Shown here piece after piece: positions 58,315 through 64,000 of a DNA stretch of 64,000 bases. Within the stretch, counting starts at the first letter, position 1, and each line of letters starts with the position of its first letter. The stretch is from Saprospira grandis DSM 2844. Its GTDB lineage: Bacteria > Bacteroidota > Bacteroidia > Chitinophagales > Saprospiraceae. The notes below the pieces were generated by a model, which was not told the origin of the DNA, made no database searches, and saw only the letters and a list, made by a program, of their open reading frames with translations. The translations under genes and the position numbers were made by a program. The stretch covers positions 163,117 to 227,116 of the forward strand of contig NZ_JH719942.1 of the NCBI RefSeq assembly GCF_000275825.1, in the 5' to 3' direction.

Positions 58315-60135
58315 TTATGCTTCTTTTTCTAGCCCAAGCTGCGCCAAAGCCATTTCCAAATCTATTTCTGTCCAAGGGATCAACTGAAAACGTTCCTCTT
58401 CCATCAAGGGCTCATAATCCATAGCGGCAAAAATTTGGGTTTCTTCTTCTTTACGGACAAATCCCTGGCCCAAAACCAACCCAATTTTTCCAAAGTCGCC
58501 ATAAAAATACTCTTGCAAAAGCGGCAGAATTTTATGCTGAAAGACCAAGGCCAATTCTTTTTCTGGCGCTTCCGCATTTTTTATATGCAAAAAATAACTG
58601 TGGCCAATCAAATGATCTTTAGACAGTAGTCGCTCTATCCGTTGGTTGATGGTCCATAGCAATTTTTCCATCGCATAGCCATAAACCAAAATATTTTCGA
58701 GCAATTCTGGACGAGCTGGCATTTCCACAAAACTAAATCTTCTGCGCAAAGCAGCATCCAAAGCTTCTACCGAGCGGTCGGCTGTGTTCATCGTTCCAAT
58801 AATGTATAAATTGGGCGGCACCGAAAATTCGTCTTTGCTATAGGGCAAGACAATTTCTAGGCTTTCTTTTTGGCCCAAACGTTTATCTTCTTCCAATAAA
58901 GTGATGAGTTCGCCCAAAATTTCTGAAATATTCCCGCGGTTAATTTCATCAATAATGAGGACGTAGTTTTTTGGCGCCTCTATTTTTGAATCCGTAGCAT
59001 ATTGCTCTAAGGTATTCAAAATGGATTGATAATAAATCCCCAATCCTTCTTTTAAATTAAAGTCTCGCTCGCCGGTAAATATTTCTTTTAGCGTGGCTAG
59101 CCTCAAATAATGTGTTCGGCTACCACTAGCTTTTTCAAAATGAATCCGCCCCTGTTCCTGATCGATCGCATAAATTTGAAATTCTGAATTTGCTCGACGT
59201 AAAGAAAACGCCATATTTGGATTGGCCTCCCAAGCGGCCAAAAAATTTGCATAGACAGTATCAAAACTACTTTTAGTATGCAGGCGATTTTCGCCCAAGT
59301 AATTTTGCGCAGCAAGTTGGGCCAACTGCTTAAAAATACCGGCCTTAATTTCATAGGATAAACTTCCCTCGCTTTCTTCTTCCAATACAGGCTTGATCCC
59401 CTCTACAAAATCTTCATAGCTCATACTTTGATGAAAAGTAGTGAACTGAATTTGCCCCAACTTTTTGTACTGCGCATAAGCCGCCCGCAAAATTTCTCGG
59501 CCAGTCTTAAAAGGTTCTTCTAAATTTAAATTGGAAAAAATCTGCTGGGCTTTTTCTAAGTTATTGTCCTTTTCTATTGCGTTTAGCTCCTCCAAATCTA
59601 CTCCCGCCAAAATAGCCAGCGCATAATTGATGCTGTTGTAGGTTTTTCCAGTGCCGGGAGGGCCAAAAAGAATTTGGTTGTTGGGGAATAAGCGAGAACA
59701 TAAATCCTTAGTAGCATATACTTCTGGAGGTTCTTCTAAAGCATTTTTTTTAGTGTGTCCTTCCCAAAGGGCTATTGCTTTGCTAATAATATCAGACTTA
59801 TTAACGCCTACTATTCCTTTCTGAACGTTATACGTAAACTTATTATCACTTAATTCAATAATTTTAGCCGGTGAATAATATGCGTAATCATCATAACCTA
59901 TCTTATTATCTTCTAAGGGTTTCTGTAAGTTCTTATTAGCAGTAACAACCTTACTATTCTCAAGAACTTCTGCTAGCCCTATAACAGTATATCCATCTGT
60001 TAAAAGAACTAAATCCCCTTTTCTATGCTGATTATCAATATTACCCAATACAATTTTCTGCTCTTTTAACATCTCAAAAAAAAGGGGCTGTCCTTTTCCC
60101 CAACGGCATCCTAGTTTCCAAACTCTTCCTGTCAT
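58315..60135 (-). CDS. mcrB: McrB, GTPase subunit of a McrBC type IV restriction system
   Basis: Protein of 606 aa. Residues 1-125 form an N-terminal target-recognition domain that looks EVE/PUA-like (GCRWGKGQPLFFEMLKEQKI ... KGDLVLLTDGYTVIGLAEV). The AAA GTPase follows: P-loop GPPGTGKTYN at 158-167, VLIIDEINRGNISEILGELI near 400 and GTMNTADRSVEALDAALRRR, all McrB signatures. It recognises modified bases and translocates DNA. The DNA encoding the N-terminal domain (about 59760-60135) is distinctly more AT-rich than the rest, suggesting the recognition domain was exchanged. Confidence 0.9.
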   Translation of the reverse strand: MTGRVWKLGCRWGKGQPLFFEMLKEQKIVLGNIDNQHRKGDLVLLTDGYTVIGLAEVLENSKVVTANKNLQKPLEDNKIGYDDYAYYSPAKIIELSDNKFTYNVQKGIVGVNKSDIISKAIALWEGHTKKNALEEPPEVYATKDLCSRLFPNNQILFGPPGTGKTYNSINYALAILAGVDLEELNAIEKDNNLEKAQQIFSNLNLEEPFKTGREILRAAYAQYKKLGQIQFTTFHQSMSYEDFVEGIKPVLEEESEGSLSYEIKAGIFKQLAQLAAQNYLGENRLHTKSSFDTVYANFLAAWEANPNMAFSLRRANSEFQIYAIDQEQGRIHFEKASGSRTHYLRLATLKEIFTGERDFNLKEGLGIYYQSILNTLEQYATDSKIEAPKNYVLIIDEINRGNISEILGELITLLEEDKRLGQKESLEIVLPYSKDEFSVPPNLYIIGTMNTADRSVEALDAALRRRFSFVEMPARPELLENILVYGYAMEKLLWTINQRIERLLSKDHLIGHSYFLHIKNAEAPEKELALVFQHKILPLLQEYFYGDFGKIGLVLGQGFVRKEEETQIFAAMDYEPLMEEERFQLIPWTEIDLEMALAQLGLEKEA

Positions 60136-60256
60136 AACTTAATTATTATGGGTTGCAAAAAAACAAAACTTTATATGTAACTATAACATAGTTTATGTAT
60201 AGGCTCTAAAATTATCACAATTTCTTACAATCGTACTTTAAAATAATATTTTTTCT

Positions 60257-60605
60257 GTTTTTTTTTGGGGCTGCCCCTGCGCTTCGCTTGGGTCGGGCTA
60301 TGTCGCAGCTCGCAGGTCTGCTCGGCCCTGCGTTTTTTTTCGCTGCGCTCAAAAAAACTGGGTCTGGCCTTCGGCCACTGCTATCTATCCCTCAGCCAAA
60401 TAGAAGCTCTGCGCTTCGGCCAGCCTTTGATAAAAGTTTTAAGCTAGTCAAGGCATTTTTTAAAGGCATAGCCGTAGCTATGGCTGAAAAAAATAACGAT
60501 GAATGGCTGGAAATTAAATCAAAGGATAGAAGTGGCAGGGCTTTTATTTGGCCTTTGCCGCTCATCTAATTTTTTCAGGCCATTATTTTTCTTCGGCGGT
60601 TTTGG
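60257..60605 (-). repeat. Stem-swap element copy 23 with long extension
   Basis: Minus-oriented and almost identical to copy 20 (one difference in about 300 bases). Faces the mcrB start, about 120 bases away. Together with copy 20 it directly flanks the kinase-mcrBC segment. Confidence 0.88.
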
Positions 60606-60639
60606 TTTTGTTTTTTTTCTTGGAGCTAAAATGTTTCCC

Positions 60640-60965
60640 ATTTCCCAGCAAACAAGGGCTTCAGCCCGCTCTTTGCATAGATCCACAACCATGGGCTTCA
60701 GCCCATGGCGGTAAAATAATTCCACAAAAAAATTCAGGGATAAAAACGATGGCTATTATTTCTGCCCCATAAATTTCATAGAAACCCTAGGGCCAAGGCT
60801 AAGAAAAAAATTGTCATCCCCTCATTCGAGGGGATTTTTCTTTGCGGTTGTGGTTTGGCGGCTATTTTTTTCTTGGTGGTTTTGGATCCATTGTTTTTCG
60901 CCGAGAAAAAAAATCCATTCATCGCCTAGGGACAAGCCCCCAGGCTAAGTTTTTTTATCAACCCT
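60640..60965. repeat. Field of short hairpin repeats
   Basis: Contains the GGGCTTCAGCCC/ATGGGCTTCAGCCCAT unit (60655-60710), a degenerate copy of the CCCTAGGG/CCCCTC hairpin unit (60784-60832), and a partial CCTAGGGACAAGCCCCCAGG unit (60927). Nothing that looks coding. Confidence 0.55.
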
Positions 60966-60998
60966 CTAAAGAGGGCCTCTTTTTATTTTGTTGTTTTT

Positions 60999-61261
60999 CA
61001 GGCAACTGCTAATTGAAAGCCGCTATTTGAAAGGGAATTTGGGGCCGAAGAAAAAAGCCCCGAGAAAAAACTAAGGTTGTGCGGCCTAGCGATGCGGCGG
61101 GGTGGCCGCAGGCCAGACCAAGTTTTTTGAGCACAGCGAAAAAAACGAAGGGCCGAGCAGACCTGCGAGCCCCAAAGCGACAACAAGCCCTTTAGGGCGC
61201 AGTTCGACGACCAAAGGGAGTAACCGCCGCAAGGCGAAGCCGCAGCGGAGGCCCCAAAAAA
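60999..61261 (+). repeat. Stem-swap element copy 24 (long form)
   Basis: Plus-oriented copy with the AATTGAAAGCCGCTATTTGA module, TGGCC-GCA-GGCCA and GTTTTTTG...CGAAAAAAAC stems, the AACAAGCCCTTTAGGGCG and AGTTCGACGACC modules and GGCCCC-A, ending next to the HxlR stop codon. Confidence 0.85.
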
Positions 61262-61603
61262 CTATTCATCTGAATAATTATCAATTACCATTTCCCCCCA
61301 ATCAATGATAGCATTGATGAGCGGGACAAGAGTTTCTCCGAACTCAGTTAAGGAGTATTCTACCTTTAATGGTGGTTTAGAAGTATATACTTTGCGGTTT
61401 ATCACTCCTGCTTCTTGCAAAGCTTTTAATTGAAGGCTAAGCGTGCGTTCAGTTACTCCTTTCATTTTTTTTCGTAATTCGCTATACCGCAATGTCCCAT
61501 CAATAGTTAAATGTGCAAGAATAACCGTTTTCCATTTTCCGCCAATAATTCCCATCGTAACACTTGTACAGCAGGGGTATTCTACGCCTTTCACTTTATA
61601 CAT
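61262..61603 (-). CDS. HxlR-family transcription regulator
   Basis: Protein of 113 aa. The Cys near the start (CCTSVTMGIIGGKWKTVILA) and the winged-helix TLRYSELRKKMKGVTERTLS with KPPLKVEYSLTEFGETLVPL are classic HxlR. It should bind as a dimer and respond to thiol-reactive or quinone compounds in relatives. Divergently transcribed from a nitroreductase gene, which it most likely controls through the palindrome in the shared promoter. Confidence 0.92.
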   Translation of the reverse strand: MYKVKGVEYPCCTSVTMGIIGGKWKTVILAHLTIDGTLRYSELRKKMKGVTERTLSLQLKALQEAGVINRKVYTSKPPLKVEYSLTEFGETLVPLINAIIDWGEMVIDNYSDE

Positions 61604-61652
61604 ATTGCCTCTTTTTTTTAAAAAAATTTGATACTATCCTTTTTGACCGTTA

Positions 61653-61683
61653 TTGCAAAGATAGCAAACTATACTTACATTTG
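61653..61683 (+). promoter_or_regulatory. Promoter of the nitroreductase gene
   Basis: TTG at 61653-61655 (-33) and TACATTTG at 61676-61683 (-7), spaced 20 bases, which is a canonical Bacteroidota promoter. The operator palindrome begins 3 bases downstream. Confidence 0.65.
61656..61663 (-). promoter_or_regulatory. -7 box of the hxlR gene
   Basis: Minus strand TATCTTTG fits TAnnTTTG, 53 bases before the hxlR start and inside the -33/-7 spacer of the opposite promoter, so the two promoters overlap. Confidence 0.45.
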
Positions 61684-61685
61684 TT

Positions 61686-61702
61686 ACTATAAAAATTATA
61701 GT
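61686..61702. promoter_or_regulatory. Candidate HxlR operator
   Basis: Perfect palindrome ACTATAA-AAA-TTATAGT just after the -7 box of the nitroreductase promoter. Half-site-like ACTATA/TATAGT sequences also occur at about 61669 and 61733. Confidence 0.55.
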
Positions 61703-61821
61703 TGCTATTGGCTAGTAAAATAGTATAGTTTTTTTTAAATCTAGCTTGTTGAGCACTAAGCGAGAATAATTATCTAATTGAGGTCAATTAAAAATTGGCG
61801 TAACAAAATAAAAGTAGACTA

Positions 61822-62475
61822 ATGGATATTATTAAGGCAGTAAATTGGAGATATTCAACCAAAGAGTTTGATCCTGAGAAAAAAATCGCTCAGGAAGATG
61901 TTGAAAAGATTAAAGCGCTTCTGAGAATGAGTCCTTCAAGCACAAATATTCAGCCTTGGCATTTTATTATTGCGGATAATGAAGAGGGGAAAAAACGTAT
62001 TGCTAAAGGAACTCAAGGCTTTTTTCAATTTAATGAGAAGAAGGTCCTGGATGCCTCACATGTAATTCTTTTTTGCTCAAGAACGGATGCAGATGATCAG
62101 TTCATGACTAAAGTGCTAGAACAAGAAGATAAGGATGGGCGCTTCCCGAATGAAGAGATTAAAAATATGGTAGATGGCGCGCGAAGATACTTTGCAGATT
62201 TGCACCGCTATGATTTCAAAGATTTTCAGCATTGGATGGAAAAGCAAGTCTATTTGAATATGGGAAATCTTTTATTGGGAGCTGCTGCTATGGAAATTGA
62301 CAGCCTTCCTATGGAAGGATTTGACTTAAAAGCTCTTGATGAAGAGTTTTCTTTACGCGAAAAAGGATATACTTCTGTCGCAGTTATTGCTCTAGGGTAC
62401 AGATCTTCAAGCGATTTCAATGCAACAACACCTAAATCAAGACTGGCATCAGAAGATATTATAACTATGGTCTAA
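61822..62475 (+). CDS. NAD(P)H nitroreductase family protein
   Basis: Protein of 217 aa, nitroreductase family, NfsB-like. The FMN-binding start WRYSTKEFDPEKKI and LLRMSPSSTNIQPWHFII, VILFCSRTDADDQFM in the middle, and the late LLLGAAAMEIDSLPMEGFD...VAVIALGYRSSSDF block are all characteristic. It reduces quinones or nitro-compounds with NAD(P)H. Its control by the adjacent HxlR repressor is likely from the divergent arrangement. Rather AT-rich in comparison with neighbours. Confidence 0.92.
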   Translation: MDIIKAVNWRYSTKEFDPEKKIAQEDVEKIKALLRMSPSSTNIQPWHFIIADNEEGKKRIAKGTQGFFQFNEKKVLDASHVILFCSRTDADDQFMTKVLEQEDKDGRFPNEEIKNMVDGARRYFADLHRYDFKDFQHWMEKQVYLNMGNLLLGAAAMEIDSLPMEGFDLKALDEEFSLREKGYTSVAVIALGYRSSSDFNATTPKSRLASEDIITMV

Positions 62476-62506
62476 TAAAATACCGACAACAAAAAATATC
62501 TTGATC

Positions 62507-62541
62507 GTAGCTGAGGATTTTAATCCTTGGCTACTTTTTTT
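62507..62541 (+). terminator. Terminator of the nitroreductase gene
   Basis: Stem GTAGC-TG-AGGATT/AATCCT-TG-GCTAC followed by seven T, 31 bases after the stop. Confidence 0.75.
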
Positions 62542-62616
62542 GTGCTAGTCTCCAGCCGTTATTCTAGCTGCATTAGTTTTTACTCCCCGATAAAATCAAA
62601 TTGATTTTTCTGCTCT

Positions 62617-62855
62617 TTGCTAATTGAAAGCCGCTATTTGAAAGGGGGAGTTGGGGCCGAAGAAAAAAGCCCAGAGAAAAAACTAAGGCTGTGCAAAAAA
62701 GGGGAGCGAAGCGAGCCTTTTGGCCTAGCGATGGGAAGCAGTGCGGCGAAGCCGCAGACCAAGCAAAAAAACTTGTTTTTTTGCGCAGGGCCGAGCAGAC
62801 CTGCGAGCTGCGGACCGTAGCGCCGACGAGCGAAGCGAGGCGGAGGCCCCAAAAA
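62617..62855 (+). repeat. Stem-swap element copy 25
   Basis: Plus-oriented copy with the AATTGAAAGCCGCTATTTGA module, TGCGGC-GAA-GCCGCA and GCAAAAAAAC/GTTTTTTTGC stems, and the GACGAGCGAAGCGAGG end before GGCCCC-A. It faces the 3' end of the interrupted carboxylase gene. Confidence 0.85.
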
Positions 62856-62865
62856 GAACAAAAAA

Positions 62866-62893
62866 AAAGCTGCCGATAAAAATCGACAGCTTT
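62866..62893 (-). terminator. Terminator of the carboxylase gene
   Basis: Stem AAAGCTG-C-CGAT with ATCG-A-CAGCTTT; on the minus strand nine T follow. It lies 19 bases beyond the gene's stop. Confidence 0.7.
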
Positions 62894-62911
62894 GAAAATT
62901 AGGCTCTAAAT

Positions 62912-63559
62912 TTAGAGCGGCATATTGCCATGTTTTTTTCGGGGACGAACGTCCACCTTATTTTCTAGCATTTTGAAAGCTTTAATCAAGCGTTCGCGGC
63001 TAGTAGAAGGTTCAATCACGGCATCGATAAAGCCGCGAGCGGCGGCGCGATAAGGATTGGCAAATTTTTCGGCGTATTCTGCTTCTTTTTCGGCCAATTT
63101 GGCGGCGCTATCATCGGCGGCCATAATTTCTCGGCGGAAAATAATTTCTGAAGCGCCTTTAGCGCCCATCACTGCAATTTCTGCAGAAGGCCAAGCAAAA
63201 TTTAAATCGGCGCCAATATGTTTAGAGTTCATCACATCATAGGCTCCGCCATAGGCTTTGCGAGTAATGACCGTGATGCGGGGAACGGTGGCCTCACAGA
63301 AGGCATAAAGTAATTTGGCCCCATTGCTAATGATGCCGTTCCATTCTTGATCGGTGCCAGGCAAAAAGCCAGGAACATCTTCCAGAACCAAAATGGGAAT
63401 ATTAAAAGCATCGCAAGTACGCACAAAACGAGCGCCTTTTTTCGAGCAATCTACATCCAAGCAACCCGCCAACACCATGGGGTTATTGGCCAAAACGCCA
63501 ATACTTCTGCCGCCAAGGCGAGCAAAACCGACCACGATATTTTCTGCATACTCTTTATT
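62912..63559 (-). pseudogene. C-terminal half of an acyl-CoA carboxylase beta subunit, cut by an IS element
   Basis: About 215 residues of the carboxyltransferase beta subunit (PccB/MmdA type) remain: [76 protein letters not shown] and [16 protein letters not shown]. Intact proteins are about 510 aa, so the N-terminal half is missing. The homology stops at 63559, exactly where an IS3-type terminus begins; an ATG inside the IS (63577) would give only an out-of-context start. The enzyme is probably inactivated; the other half should lie on the far side of the insertion. Confidence 0.8.
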
Positions 63560-63650
63560 GACTGCCCTTACCCCCAAAATTAGGACAGTAGTTTAAGGTG
63601 GAAAAATGAAAGAAAAAAGTCGTATAATGAAGCACTAAATTACAAAAGAG

Positions 63651-63936
63651 ATGAGAAAGAAACGTCGTAATTTCAGTTCTAAATTTAAGGCAAAAGTAGC
63701 CTTAGAAGCGCTAAAAGATCAATTGACCTTGGCAGAATTAGCGACAAAATACGAGCTACATGCAAATCAAATATCGGCCTGGAAGAAAGAGCTTTTAGCC
63801 AATAGTTTTTTGTCTTTATGAAAAAAAGCGAGGCCCCAAAGTGGATGCTGATGAAGAAAAAGAAGCCCGTTTATATGAGCAAATAGGCAAGTTGCAGTTT
63901 GAGCTGGACTGGCTTAAAAAATATAGGGGAATGTGA
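63651..63936 (+). pseudogene. IS3-type orfA with an apparent frameshift
   Basis: From the ATG at 63651 the frame reads MRKKRRNFSSKFKAKVALEA, then LKDQLTLAELATKYELHANQ and ISAWKKELLA, the helix-turn-helix start of IS3-group OrfA proteins. It meets TGA at 63819. The expected continuation (GPKVDADEEKEARLYEQIGK, LQFELDWLKKYRGM) is in the +1 frame after a run of six T at 63804-63809, so one extra T would explain it. This is either a mutation or a sequencing error; a programmed frameshift inside orfA would be unusual. Confidence 0.7.
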
Positions 63937-64000
63937 TGAAGCGTTAAGACTGAGCCAAATAGCAGTATTAGAAGGACTTAGCATAGCTCGGCAATGTGAG
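63923..64000 (+). CDS. IS3-type orfB, N-terminal end (partial)
   Basis: In the remaining frame the DNA encodes DEALRLSQIAVLEGLSIARQ followed by CE at the window edge, which resembles the N-terminus of IS3-family OrfB transposases (the SIARQCELL segment). The catalytic DDE domain lies outside the window. The start codon cannot be fixed. Confidence 0.5.
   Translation, partial: MGECDEALRLSQIAVLEGLSIARQCE

Larger units (their letters stand above)
63560..64000 (+). mobile_element. IS3-family insertion sequence (partial, runs off the window)
   Basis: Begins TGACTGCCC, followed by CCCCCAAAATTAGGACAGTA, a typical IS3-type left terminal repeat (the family pattern is close to CCCCCAAAAAGTTGGACAG), then an orfA-like gene. 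The carboxylase homology ends immediately to its left. The right end is beyond the window. Confidence 0.8.

Noticed and set aside
60265..60569. Open frames inside the stem-swap elements (60-120 codons, also at 31296, 53591, 44141, 62634 and others)
   Set aside because: They occur in several frames of every copy, follow the repeat and not codon constraints, and have no start signals; GC-rich hairpin DNA simply lacks stop codons.
63560..63577. True N-terminus of the carboxylase at 63577
   Set aside because: That ATG is in the IS terminal repeat, and the known proteins have about 290 more residues before this point.

Overview
The window looks like chromosomal DNA of a Bacteroidota bacterium of the Saprospira type (inference). 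Supporting signs are type IX secretion (T9SS) C-terminal sorting domains on several secreted proteins, TonB receptor and DUF2279, DUF4296 and LVIVD-type proteins, promoter -7 boxes of the form TAnnTTTG, almost no Shine-Dalgarno sequences, and a dense family of GC-rich intergenic repeats. I saw no rRNA, tRNA or CRISPR array.

Layout. 0-6 kb: envelope genes on the minus strand (TonB-dependent receptor, beta-barrel-like protein, LVIVD lipoprotein, TPR lipoprotein). 6-7.2 kb: repeats and a possible structured RNA. 7.2-11.7 kb: an AT-rich three-gene operon, ABC-type ATPase + DUF4435 Toprim-like protein + DUF262 protein, resembling the PARIS AriA/AriB pair with an added GmrSD-like third gene. 12.2-14.9 kb: glycosyltransferase, gmd and fcl (GDP-fucose pathway). 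15.4-16.7 kb: a decayed and an intact copy of a small SpoIIAA/STAS-like gene plus an RsbR-like STAS gene. 17-20.4 kb: gpsA, SGNH hydrolase and MBOAT acyltransferase. 20.5-25.7 kb: T9SS-secreted proteins; the first is a BtuG-like beta-propeller preceded by a short cobalamin riboswitch. 26.7-29.3 kb: a Septu (ptuA-ptuB) defence pair directly behind the decapitated 5' stub of another ptuA-like gene. 29.3-31.2 kb: seven-haem cytochrome c with TPRs. 32.8-35 kb: RND-family exporter. 35.7-40.6 kb: small secreted proteins, superoxide dismutase, haem-binding protein and a 13-unit 21-bp palindrome array. 40.9-49.7 kb: AsmA-family protein, DUF4296 lipoprotein, A-type Fe-S carrier, membrane LytTR regulator, serine hydrolase. 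49.9-60.1 kb: sbcC, a membrane-anchored kinase-like protein and mcrBC. 61.3-62.5 kb: hxlR/nitroreductase divergent pair. 62.9-64 kb: acyl-CoA carboxylase beta gene cut by an IS3-family element running off the window.

The most unusual feature is the repeat family (25 copies, about one per 2.5 kb). Each copy is a chain of short hairpins around a conserved core, and at defined places whole stems are swapped for unrelated stems with both arms changed together. In 24 of 25 copies the CCCC-A end faces the nearest gene, whether that is the gene's 5' or 3' end, so genes or operons are bracketed by inward-facing pairs. Copies also flank the defence cassettes; one 340-bp direct pair, almost identical, brackets kinase + mcrBC. 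Three probable defence systems (PARIS-like, Septu, McrBC) lie within 53 kb, all at least partly AT-richer than their surroundings.
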